Assembly (NCBI RefSeq): GCF_003711515.1
Contig: NW_021167079.1
Coordinates: 5,023,158 to 5,087,157, forward strand
DNA: 64,000 nucleotides
Direction of reading: 5' to 3'
Origin: Sodiomyces alkalinus F11
Taxonomy: Eukaryota > Ascomycota > Sordariomycetes > Glomerellales > Plectosphaerellaceae
The notes under the pieces are model-generated. The model did no database searches. It was not told the origin of the DNA and saw only the letters and a program-made list of their open reading frames with translations. Shown piece after piece: positions 20,942 through 31,408 of the stretch. Made by a program: the position numbers and the translations under genes. The first letter of the stretch is position 1. Every line of letters begins with the position of its first letter.

Positions 20942-22861
20942 TTACCTCCTCCGGAGGTACCAGTTGAAAGCGAGCTGACTCGTCTCGTAAGGCAACGGCG
21001 TGGGCACCTCGGCGGAACCGCGGCGGGCGACAGGGTGACGGAGGTAGACGGCGGCGCAGATGTTCTGGTTGACCTCCAGGTAGCGGGGGACGAAAGCGAA
21101 GGGGGCGAGGTACTTGCGCGGCCGCCAGGGGGTCAGATAGGGCTTGGACTCGTCGACGGGGTTCTCGGCGTCTTCCTTCAGCAGCCGGGCGAGGGCGGCC
21201 TGTTCCCCGGGCGAAAGGGCCTCGACCTCCTCTTCGAACGTGCGAGGGGCGGCCGCGGCGTCCTCCCCCTCCTTCTCGGCTTCCGCGGAGGTCTGCGTGG
21301 GTTGCTGGTCAAGGTGGAGACCCTTGAGGATGGCAGCGAGGTGGTTCATGAGGCCGTCGCGGGCGGCGGCGGCGGTGGTTTCCGCGTTGAGATCCTCGAG
21401 CGAGTCGGCGACGTCCTTTTTGCCGAGGCGGCTGAGGGCGCGCTTGGCCTCGGACATGAAGAGCCGGACGCGCTGCTTCTGCTTGGCGCCCATTTTGTCC
21501 TTCTCGCTGAGCAGACGCTTGGCGTCCCGGATGAGAGCCTTGAGCTGGCTGCGATGCTCTGCGGCCAGTTCCTCCGCGGTGAGCGGCTCGCCGTCCTTGT
21601 CGAGGCCGGTGGTCGCCTTGGTCTCTGCGGCGGCCCCTTCCTCGACAGCCTGGGTCTCGGCCTCAAGGGGGGTGTCTGCGGAGGCGGCCTCGGCCTGAGG
21701 ACCGTCGCCGCCGCCCTGTTGGTCGGCGTTCTTCAGCTTTTCGGCGAGTTGTTGCTTTTTGGCGGCGTGGAGGGCGGCGGCACTGGCCTCTCGTGCTGCC
21801 TCTCGCTCTTCTTGTTGCTTGAGCATGCTCTCGATCCGGGCAGCTTCTTTGGGATTCTTAGGTTCGCCGGTGGCGTACAGGACACGCTCGGGGTCGACTT
21901 GGAACATATCGCCTGGGTTAAGTAGGTACGCTGGGTGTCGCATCTATGAAAGTGATCGTCTCAGCGGGTGGTCATATACAACGAAAAAAAAAAGGTAGAC
22001 GAAGCATGGAAGAGGCATATGCTCGTTACGTCTTACCGTCTTCCCGTTGACCTTGACGGCGCCGTGAACGCAGAACTGCCTGGCCTGCAAAGTGCTGCTG
22101 GCAAACAAAGCACGGAATATGGCGACATCGAGACGCCTCTCAAGAGGAGCAAAAGTCATTTGCATATAAGGGGTCATGTCACGGACGGGGTCGCCGAAGA
22201 AGGACGGGGTCCGATGCTTCACGTTGAAATAGTAGGCGTCGGGGTGAGCAAATGTGTTGGGGAACGCGAATTTCTTCTCCGGCTCGAGGCGGCTGCGACG
22301 CTTGATCTCGGTCGGGGAGAAGTTGGTTGCAGATATGGGCGGGTCGGGATCGTTGGGATCGTGCTCGCGACCGGAACCACGACCGGCGGCCTGTTCGGAG
22401 CCGTCATGTGAGGCGAGGTAGGCAGGGGGAAGTTCGACGGCGGATAGGAGACGGCGGGAGAACATGCGCTCCCAATCCCTCTCGCGGACGTGAGGGCCGT
22501 GGTAGCCCCGGGCGATGGATTTGGCTATCCATTTCTGCTGGAAAAAGGTACGATTATAGCGAATAGTAGGACCGACTGTGAGGCGGGCGAGGTTATAGAG
22601 GTTGAACTTGTTCCAGGACTGGCGGACTTTCTGGAGGAGATTGTCAGTTTACAAGACCGACTTTTGTTTTGGATTTGTTTTTGGGACAGTGATCCTTGTG
22701 TTGTGTAGTTGTGCGGTGGTCGACATGACAACACAAGACGACTTGGACGGAATAGGAGGAGAGTCGACGACAGGATGGGAATGGGGGATGATGGGGGGGG
22801 ATTTAGCCGATGGACATACAGGCCGCTTCAGGTTGTAAAACCTGGGTCTACGTGACCTCAT
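20942..22861 (-). CDS. NAM9: mitochondrial small-subunit ribosomal protein uS4m (NAM9)
   Basis: Exons 22820-22861, 22037-22630 and 20942-21943 give 545 residues. Donors are GTATGT and GTAAGA, acceptors CCAG and ATAG. uS4m is an early assembly protein of the small mitoribosomal subunit and helps set decoding accuracy. Exon 1 encodes the typical short start MRSRRPRFYNLKRP; exon 2 opens KVRQSWNKFNLYNLARLT. The S4 RNA-binding domain spans intron 2: RLDVAIFRALFASSTLQARQ, VHGAVKVNGKT, then MRHPAYLLNPGDMFQVDP (about 165-225). A long acidic and alanine-rich insert follows (about 240-420) before the conserved carboxyl end with YLTPWRPRKYLAPFAFVPRYLEVN. Fungal NAM9 proteins are also much longer than bacterial S4. 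The 14-codon first exon is easily missed. Confidence 0.9.
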
Positions 22862-24049
22862 CTTGAAAAAAAAAAGGGATAGTAACTGGTCTGGTCCGGC
22901 GACGGGGGAATGCTGGACCAGAAGGATGCTGTGTTTGGAACTCGACAACACCCAGAGGGACACCTGGAAGCGTGCGATACCGACACGCCAGAGACGGCAA
23001 GGGAACTTGGGGAACGTCCAAAAATTTGGTGTTGCCGCGTCTCCGAATTGAGATCACGTGCGCGTTTGGTTCCAAGCTCGGACCACCTCCCCAGCACAAC
23101 CTCTTCGACCGTTCTGATGAAGTTTCTGCTTTGGTCCCCACTACACCCTTGTGGGGCGAGAGGAGAAATATTTTGGGCGGTCAGAAGAGTTGGGGTTGTG
23201 GAGCGGCAGAATTCGAAGCTTCGCACTGGACAAGACTCATGTCATGCTCCCCAACTATGACCAATTATTGAGTAGGAATGGCTCAAGTCAGGTGCAACTG
23301 CTACTGCGTTTTGAAGTTGCTACCTCATGCATGCACGTAGGAAAGTAGTGGGAGTAGACAGACGGACGGCAAGTGGGCAATGTGGATTGTTTGATTTTAG
23401 TTCCGCCTTCCCCTGCGCTTTCCCTGAAGGGCACGCGAGAGGTTTATAGGGAAGAGGCGCAGGGGAAAAAAGAGGAAGAAAAAAAATCAACGACACCCAG
23501 ATGTATCAAAACAAAGTACAGATACAACATACCCAATCAGTACCTTACTTACCTTAAGCTCTCTAACAAAACTAAAGAAAAGAAAAAAGGTCTTCATACT
23601 CGAGAGTTTTATATACATTGTTTATAGTCGGCGGCGTTGTGTAAGTTGATAGTTTCCGAATCGTCGATTTTTTGGGGCCTGTTGCGACTCTCCGAGGTGA
23701 GAGCTGAAGGGATTGGAGAGGTCACTGGACTTTCACTGGTTCTTCGTTTCTCCCTCTGCCAAAATTTACCCCACCACTGTTCTTTCCCTCTTCCTCTTCC
23801 TCTTCCTCTTCCTGCTCGTCTGCTTTTCTTCGCTTACCTTTCATCTCTTTCTCTTCATCATCCATTCTCCTTCTCTCCCAAAATACACAACTATATTTTT
23901 TGGTCTGTTGAGCGAATTACCATCTCACATCGCGCATTGACCCATAATCTGTCAGCCTTTACCCAAATCCCCATCAATATCGCGTCGCGATCTTCCTCTC
24001 GGAAGCTTCTCTTGATCAGCGCCCAAAATCTGATCAATTTATCGGAACG
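22862..24049. other. divergent spacer between NAM9 and LHP1
   Basis: Shared promoter region. It includes a CT-repeat block (about 23788-23816, repeated CTTCCT) in the LHP1 leader and no supported gene. Confidence 0.5.
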
Positions 24050-25529
24050 ATGACTGGCCCTGCCGAGGAGCCTGTCAAGGCCGAAGAGAAGCCCGTCAAT
24101 GCTGGCGACGTCGTCGAGCCTGAGAAAAACGAGGATCAGACCGAGGCCGAGGCTCCCACTGAGCAGCCCGCCAAAGCCGAGCCCAGCGATGAGAAAGAAG
24201 ATTCTAAACCCTCCAAATCTACCGAGGCGACTGAGTCTGCCAAGTCCACCGAGGACTCAAAGCCGGCCAGTGTCCTAAAGACGACCGCCTCAGTCGATCG
24301 TCGTAACCCCGCGAACAACAGCAAGTTTGATGCTTCCAAGCTTCCACCCTCTGAAGACCCGGACGCCATGCGCAGACAGGTACGTTTTGATATGCCTTGT
24401 CCATTTTTTTCTTTCCTCCCGTCCCCTCCCCCTCCTATCTCCTCTCACGGCCGATGGCCAACGGCTGACGTACATGGCTTCTTCGTACAGGTTGAGTTTT
24501 ACTTCAACGATGCCAACCTGCCCATGGATGAGCACATGTGGAACTTGACCGGCGGGCCCGAGAACAAGCCTGTCCCGCTCAAGCACATCGCTGCATTTTC
24601 GCGCATGCAGCGCTTCCCCGACTACGAGAAACTTGTCGCCGCCCTCAAGGAAAGCTCCGAGCTCAAAATCACCGGCGAGCCGGGCGAGGAAGTCATCACG
24701 CGCAAGGTCCCCTACGTCCTCAGCACCGACAAATCAAAGCACATGAAGCGCAGTGTTTACGTCAAGGGCTTCGGCGACGAGGAGCCCACCACCCAGTTCG
24801 ATCTCGAGGCCTTCTTCTCCCAGTTCGGCCACATCAATTCGGTTCGCCTCCGCCGGACCGAGGAGAAGCTCTTTAAGGGCTCCGTCTTTGTCGAGTTCCA
24901 CGACGAGGAAGGCGCCAAGAAGTTTTTGGAGCTCGACCCCAAGCCCAAGTGGAAGGGCCACGACCTCAAGATCATGTCCAAGGAGGCCTACGTCAGGGAG
25001 AAGAAGGAGCTCATCGACAAGGGCGAGATCGAACCCCAGAGCAGCTACAGGCGCTTCTGGGAGGGCCAAGGAGGGAAGGGCAACAAACACCCACGCGGCC
25101 GCGGCGGCAAGGGCGGTCATGTTGACAAAGACGACTGGAAAAAGCGTCGGGACGACGACCAGAAGAACGGTTTCCGAAACGGTCGTGGCCGAGGTCGGGG
25201 CCGCGGTCGGGGTCGGGGCCGAGGAGGTCATGGTCGCGGCGGCCGGGATCGCGACGAAGGGAGGAAGAATGGCCAGAAGGAGGCCCAGGACGATCGGAAT
25301 GGGTATGATTCGACACGCCCCCTCCCTCAACTGTGCTGCTGTGTTTGGTGTTCTTTTATGCTGACCTGACATTTTCTTTTCTTCTTCTCGCAGTGCGCAA
25401 CCCATGATCCAAGCGACGACTGCCGGCGGCGAGCCCGCCACCGCAAACAACAAGCGACCGCGCTCGGATGAGGGCCACATTGGCGAGCCACAAGCGAAGA
25501 AGGTCGATACCAAGGCCGATGCTGCATAG
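24050..25529 (+). CDS. LHP1: La ribonucleoprotein LHP1
   Basis: Exons 24050-24379, 24491-25302 and 25394-25529 give 425 residues. La binds the 3' oligo-U of new pol III transcripts, protecting pre-tRNAs and helping their maturation in the nucleus. The first 90 residues are acidic and Lys/Ser-rich. The La motif (about 93-185) crosses intron 1: RRQVEFYFNDANLPMDEHMW, then HIAAFSRMQRFP and KVPYVLS. The RRM (about 220-310) has SVYVKGFGDE, FDLEAFFSQFGHINSVRLRR and GSVFVEFHDEEGAKKFLE. The tail is rich in RGRGRG repeats and ends with a basic KKRRDDD and KRPR region, a likely nuclear signal. Joins are in frame with GTACGT and GTATGA donors. Its presence is expected in any fungus; adjacency to the odd tRNA-Pro is coincidental as far as I can tell. 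Confidence 0.93.
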
Positions 25530-26578
25530 GCAGATGCTGCGTATGTACCGATACCGTGACGATTCACCGTGTACGACGGCGAGGACATATAAAATCAAAA
25601 TCAATCGGGTCAACAGCCTGTGCACGGGACTGGGATGGGTAGATACGGGCGACGATGCGGATCGCGGGCGGCATGTGTAGTGTTAACGTGGATGTCATGT
25701 GGTGGACGTTCTGCGCGGCTATGGGCTATCGAATCCGTTCTACTTCTCGTTGCCCCTTGCTTCTTTTTTTCTGCGGTCCTGGGCGTTAGGAGGGCTTTAC
25801 TCCCGGCGTTCAGTCCGGTATTTCACATCGCGCGAGAATCGCAAAAGAAAAAAAAAAGAAGAAAGAAAGAAAGAAAAGTTACCAAAGGGTTCGCGCAAAA
25901 AGCGACCAATGGAACTGACGTTTTCTCTACCTACACCACCGCCCCGCCAATGATCTATAAAAGGGATGCGAAGTTGCCGGGGCAGTTGTCTGTCGACCGA
26001 ACTCGAACTCCGACTGCTCTTCTCGTTTTAATACCATCAAAGTTCAGTCCCGTTGGTTCTGGTCTTGGCAGCTTAGTCGATTTCATTCTGTCACGGCTCT
26101 TATCCACCGCTGCCCGGAAGTTCGGTGTCTAGCGGTCCCCGGCATCGGCTAAGCGATCGGTCGGGTCGCCACTTTTCGGCGTCCATTGAGCGATGTCATT
26201 GGATAGGAACCAGGGAAGCCTTCCATAGCCATGGATCAACTTTCCCACCTTTCGGGTTGACACACTGAAGCTGTGGATTCAGGGGAAGCCCCGGACAAGG
26301 GAACCTGAATATATTACCGAACGTGCATTTTCCAATGGTCAGTCTCGGCCCTCCTTCGGACATAGAGGCCGGCATGCGTCTGTTCTTCTTTTCCTTTTCT
26401 CGCTCCTCCATGTGCCATATATCCGCTCGAACAGCTGCTGTATCGGCTTCTACGTCCCCCATCGAATCCCATACGCTACCCTGTAGTTCGAGTCTCTGTC
26501 ATTGACACCCGAGAATATTACGAAGAGCTCCCCATCCCATGGTCCGAAGAGAGGGATCCAACTCTGCCTTGGAAGGCA
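25530..26578. other. spacer upstream of MFS transporter
   Basis: No gene is supported. It contains an A-rich run at about 25845-25880 and a 21-codon upstream ORF near its right end, listed separately. Confidence 0.5.
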
Positions 26579-26601
26579 ATGCAGGCTATTCGTCATCATG
26601 A
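26539..26601 (+). promoter_or_regulatory. upstream ORF overlapping the transporter start
   Basis: An ATG at 26539 opens a 20-residue frame that ends at TGA 26599-26601, overlapping the transporter ATG at 26579 in another frame. If the transcript starts upstream of it, the uORF should reduce or control transporter translation. The transcript start is not known. Confidence 0.35.
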
Positions 26602-28290
26602 GCAAGACGATGGGAGCGTGACTCGGGAATCCCCCTCTCAATCGGACTCTGAAGTCCGAGACGGCATTGAGGTTCTCCACGATCTCGAGCTCGGCGGTAG
26701 CAGGCACGATGACGACGAGAAGGCGAAGGCTGAAGGTGATGAGACGTCTCAGGATCCTAATCTCGTTGCGTGGAAGGAGCCCTTCGACTCGGAGAACCCA
26801 AAGCAGTGGTCTAGACGAAGGAAGTGGGCAGTCGTCTTCTGTGGTACGTTTGAATTTTTTTTTTTTCCCCCTTCTTTTTCGGCATCACTTCCCCCGAATC
26901 TGTGATTTCTGAACGATGTACCTGTTTTGTCAACCTCAAACTGACCTTGTTTGGTGCAGTGTCATGTTTTACGTTCCTCTCCCCCGTGACCTCGTCCATG
27001 GTAGCCCCGGCGCTTACGGATATCGGCCGAGATCTGAACATTCCCGGCTCTCTTGAACAAGCGTTGACCATGTCCATTTTCGTGCTGGCCTATGCCGTCG
27101 GGCCACTACTTTTTGGGCCCCTCTCGGAAGTGTATGGCCGCATCATCATACTACAGCTCGCCAATGTGATCTTCGTCGCCTTCAACCTGGGTTGCGGGCT
27201 CTGCCGCACAAAAGCCCAGATGATAGCTTTCCGCTTTCTGGCCGGCATGGGGGGCTCCGCACCCTTGGCCATCGGAGGCGGGGTTCTGGGCGACCTATTC
27301 ACGCCGGAGGAGCGCGGCCGCGCCATGAGCATCTACACGCTCACGCCATTACTCGGACCGGCTGTAGGTCCGATCGCGGGAGGATTCATCGCGCAGGAAA
27401 CGACGTGGCGCTGGATCTTCCACAGCACGACCATGCTCGGCGCCGCGATCCAAGTTGCGGGGTACTTCGTCCTGCAGGAGACGTACGCCCCCGTGCTGCT
27501 CGCCCGTCGTAGGGATCGGCTGGTCCGCGAGACAGGCAATGCAGCGCTGCGCACTGAATTCGACGGCCCGGAGGAGGTCCGCACGGTGATGGTGGTAGCA
27601 ACAGCCCTGACGCGGCCTTTCCGGCTCCTGGCCACCCAACCGATTGTCCAGCTTCTCTCGCTCTATATGATGTACCTGTACGGCCTCATGTACCTCGTCC
27701 TCTCGAATTTCCCGGCGCTCTGGACCGGCGTCTACGGCCAACCTGTCGGGCTGGCAGGGCTCCACTACATCGCCTTGGGCGTGGGCCTCTTCCTGGGCGC
27801 ACAGCTGACGGCCCCAGCGCAGGATCGGGTCTACGCGGCTCTCAAACGACGGCACGGCGGGGTGGGACGGCCGGAGTTCCGGGCGCCGACCATGGCGCCG
27901 GGGGCGGTGCTGGTACCGGTGGGCCTGCTGGTGTACGGGTGGACGGCGCAGGCGCGGACGCACTGGGCCGGGCCGGATGTCGGGGCCGGGGTGTTCGCGG
28001 CGGGGTTGGTGGTGGGGTTCCAGTGCGTGCAGGGGTTTCTGGTGGACGCGTACCCGCGGTACGCGGCCAGCGCGGTCGGGGCGGCGACGGTGCTGCGCAG
28101 CTTGGCCGGGTTCGGGTTCCCGCTCTTCGCGCCGTCTATGTACGACCGGCTTGGGTACGGGTGGGGGAACACGGTGCTTGCTTTGGTGGGCGTTGTCATC
28201 GGGTGGCCTGGGCCGGCACTGCTGTGGTGGTATGGCGAGGCTTTGAGGAAGAGGAGTCCATTTGCTGCTGGGGGCGGGGCTGGGGGTTGA
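26579..28290 (+). CDS. MFS drug:H+ antiporter (DHA1 type)
   Basis: Exons 26579-26843 and 26960-28290 give 531 residues; donor GTACGT, acceptor GCAG. Probably a plasma-membrane proton antiporter of the multidrug group with 12 membrane spans. The first 80 residues are acidic and cytosolic, ending DSENPKQWSRRRKW, the usual entry to span 1 in these fungal proteins. After the intron come SPVTSSMVAPALTDIGRDL and the loop 2-3 motif GPLSEVYGR. FRFLAGMGGSAPLAIGGGV and GPAVGPIAGGFIAQETTWRW match the 12-span DHA motif C region. The C-terminal spans are very GC-rich and end FAAGGGAGG. Substrate cannot be told from sequence. A uORF overlaps the start codon. Confidence 0.85.
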
Positions 28291-28912
28291 CAAGAGGAAA
28301 GGGAGAAGAAAAATAATGAAGTGTAAGAAAGAAAAAAGAAGAAAAGAAGAAAAAAAGAAGAAAAAAAGGTTGGACTGGCAAAATGGCAACACATGGCGAT
28401 AGATTCGAACCAACAAACAATTCCAAAGTTTAGATGCGAGTATATGCCACTAAATAGCTGAGCTTTAACCACTATACCAGGGAGCCCTTTTAGACTGGAG
28501 GTAATAGGCTTTGATTTTCTTATAAGAGTAATTGGCGTGAATGTGAGGAAGGAGGCTTTTGTTGGTGAACGCCATGGTGTAAGTGGCTGTCCGGCGAAGT
28601 TCTCGGTCAACGATTCGGTGAGTCGGTACGATTAGGGGTCCATCAACTGACTAATACGCATATGCACCTGTACCTACCTTAGGTACCCAGGTGACGTCAG
28701 AAGTCTGTTGTACTCGGTACCTCTCTTATTCCCCTTCTTTCAAGCGTTGCCATATGATCATCGAGGACGGTCCTGTATGGACTTCTTTTCCGCATCCATC
28801 ATCGGGTTCTCATTGTCTTACCTGGCCACACCCTCTCACCCTCTCACATTCTCTCGCTTCGGAAGATTTCATCCGGATTCACAGCTACGTCTCTGTCTGT
28901 CCTTCAGACAGC
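28291..28912. other. spacer containing the tRNA-like element
   Basis: Apart from the tRNA-like element it holds a purine-rich tract (28303-28369) after the transporter stop, and a TACCTTAGGTA quasi-palindrome (28675-28685) in the TEP1 promoter region. Confidence 0.5.
28395..28492 (-). ncRNA. tRNA-like element with intact pol III boxes
   Basis: On the minus strand there is a full A box TGGTATAGTGG (28479-28469) and, 57 nt later, a B box GGTTCGAATC (28411-28402). A T7 terminator lies at 28367-28361. The flanks do not fold into an acceptor stem: the 5' end GGCTCCC does not pair with the segment after the T loop, and the T stem has mismatches. It could be a decayed tRNA, the tRNA-derived head of a short interspersed element, or a highly diverged functional gene. 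I cannot assign an anticodon. Confidence 0.4.
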
Positions 28913-31058
28913 ATGGCTTCGCTCCTTCGTCAGCTTGTGGCCGGACCTCGTGCGCCGCATCCCGAAGCAAACCTCGATCTGTGCTATGTAACGTCAAATA
29001 TCATCGTAATGTAAAGCCTCCCCGCGCTTTCCGCTTGGATGGGGCCCTCGTGCTTCATCATCCGGGTACTGACAGCCTCGTGTTTCCCCCCATCTTCTTT
29101 AAAGCTCCGGTCCCTCAGCAACCTGGCCGAAACGGGCCTACCGAAATCCCCTAGACAAGACGCTCCAGTTTCTAGACGAGCGACATGGAGAAGACTGGGC
29201 TATATGGGAGTTTCGAGCCGAGGGCACGGGGTACCCCGATGAAGCCGTTTACGGCCGCATCAGACACTACCCTTGGCCGGACCACCACCCGCCGCCTTTC
29301 CGGCTCGTCCCTATGATCATGGCCAGCATGCGCAACTGGCTTCACGGCGGCGAACTACATCACAGCATAGATTCGCCTGAGAAGGCCACTGCTGCCGCCA
29401 ATGCTACAACATGGTCCGGCGACGATGAGCAGGAGCGGGAAGAGGAGGAGAAAAAGAAGAAGGAGATGGAGATGGAGAAGGAGAAGAAGAAGCAGCGCGT
29501 CGCCGTGGTGCACTGCAAAGCCGGCAAGGGCCGCAGCGGCACGGTTGCCTGCAGCTACCTCATCTCGGAATGCGGCTGGAAACCGGACGAGGCCCTGACG
29601 CGGTTCACGGAGCGGCGCATGCGGCCCAAGTTCGGTCCCGGCGTGTCGATCCCCAGCCAGCTGCGCACCATAGGCTACGTTGACCGCTGGACGCGCCACG
29701 GGAAGCGCTACGTGGAGCGGCCGGTCGAGATTGTTGAGGTGCACGTGTGGGGTCTGCGGGACGGGGTGAAGATTGATGTCCAGGGGTTCGCCGACGGGGG
29801 GCGCAGGATTAAAGTGTTTCATACCTTTACGAGGAACGAGCGCCATATTGTGGAGGGGAATCCGCCTGACTCGGGTGGTATGGGGGAGATGATGCGTGAT
29901 TTGGCCGGGGTTTCGGTGTCGCAGGCTGTCGATAACGTGGCGGGTGATGCGAAGAAGCCGGGGGAGACAATTCCTGAGGAGGGGGAGGAGGGGGAGGAAG
30001 GGAAAGAAAAGAAGGACGAAGGGAGGGATGATGCTAGTTCGAAACCATTTGATGCTTCGGAGACAAACGCGACGACAAGAACGACAAGAACGACTACCTC
30101 TGATACCCAGCCGCACATGGACCCCGCCAAAGGCCTCTCCTCCCGGGCAGCGATGTTCCTCCTACAAACCTCGAACGATATTTCGGCCCTCACGCACAAG
30201 GCGGCCGCTACAGTTGACGAAACGCTCGTCTCCTCGCGTGGACCATATTCCGAAAAGTCATCATTGCGACGCGCAGCAGCATATTCTGACGTCAGCGAAG
30301 CAGAGGGCGAGACGCAGCAGCAGCAGCGGCAGCAGCAACAGCAACAGCAAGAGCAAGAAGAACCGGGCGGCAAGGCAGTCATCCTACGCCCCGAGACACC
30401 GGTGCGCATACCGAACAGCGACGTCAACATAGCCGTGGAGCGGCGCAACCGCACATCCACCTCGCTAGGCCTCACGATGGTGACGGCGGTCGCGCACGTC
30501 TGGTTCAACGGCTTCTTCGAAGGCAACGGGCCCGAGCAAGGGGGCAAGGCGGACGCGAGCGGCGTGTTCGCGATCGACTGGGACAGCATGGACGGCATCA
30601 AGGGGTCGAGCCGTAAGGGGGCTCGGGCGCTGGATCGGATGGCGGTCGTGTGGCGGGTGCCCGGGGCGGCGGCGGAGACGGCGGGCGCCAAGGTCGAGGA
30701 GACGGAGGCGGGTGGGGAGTTGGTGTACGAGCCGGCGGAGGGCAGCGAAGTGCCGCAGATGGAGCCGGCGGATTGGACGGGCGGGGATCACCGGGCTGAA
30801 CCGTCCCAGCCGGAGAGAGACTTGGGCTTACGGGTGGCGAACCCGGCCAGCGCTGATGTTAGCAAGGCGAGTAGTGTTAAGAGTGTGGAGGTAGGGGGGA
30901 AGGAAGGGGAGGGGGAGAGGATGGCGGAGGAAGAAGGACAGGGCATAGCAGACGAGTTGGATTCGTTGGCTGGTGTGAGGGTGAGCGGGCCGGCTGGGGA
31001 GGAGGAGTTGGGAGGGCAACAAGACGCTGGCAACGGGAAGCGTTCAAGGGAGGGATGA
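28913..31058 (+). CDS. TEP1: PTEN-like phosphatase TEP1
   Basis: Exons 28913-29010 and 29105-31058 give 683 residues. PTEN homologues remove the 3-phosphate from phosphoinositides at membranes. The N-terminus MASLLRQLVAGPRAPHPEANLDLCYVTSNI matches the start of the phosphatase domain. Exon 2 continues with RNPLDKTLQFLDERHG, EDWAIWEFRAEGTGYPDEAVYG and IRHYPWPDHHPPP (WPD-loop equivalent). The signature loop HCKAGKGRSG lies at about 168-177, followed by the family-typical RFTERRMRPKFGPGVSIPSQ. C2-like parts include VEIVEVHVWG, IKVFHTFTRNE and VTAVAHVWFNGFFEG. A charged insert rich in EEEKKKKEMEMEK lies just before the signature loop, and a Q-rich run and a long disordered tail follow later. The intron donor GTAAAG is weaker than its neighbours but gives a clean join. 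Confidence 0.88.
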
Positions 31059-31408
31059 AGTGGGGGAGTTGTGATGGACGCATTGATTTAGCGTGGTATA
31101 GTTGGGAGCGTGATTTTGTCCAGACCATCCGCTGTAGAAATACGAATACTACTGTAGACGAACGATGCGATGGCGATGGCGATGGCGATGGCGATAGCGA
31201 TGGTTTGGGGAATGTCGGATATTGTGGCTTATAATCGGGAGGCTGAGTCATCTGTGGCTAGTGCGCAGAGATGCACGTGACCTATACGGAGTACATAGGT
31301 ACCTAATTAGGCACTCTACCTTACCTAAACTGTCTAGCAAGTTCTTCGATTCGACATCACCATCCTTCCTTTCTCAAGACAAATGCACAGAAGAGAGATG
31401 GGATAACA
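31059..31408. other. convergent 3' spacer
   Basis: It contains a GATGGC hexamer repeat (about 31168-31202) and clustered TACCTA/TACGGAGTA-like motifs (31279-31330). No gene is supported. Confidence 0.5.

Noticed and set aside
20828..21925. 365-codon plus-strand ORF opposite NAM9
   Set aside because: Antisense shadow; the minus strand reads as uS4m with correct introns.
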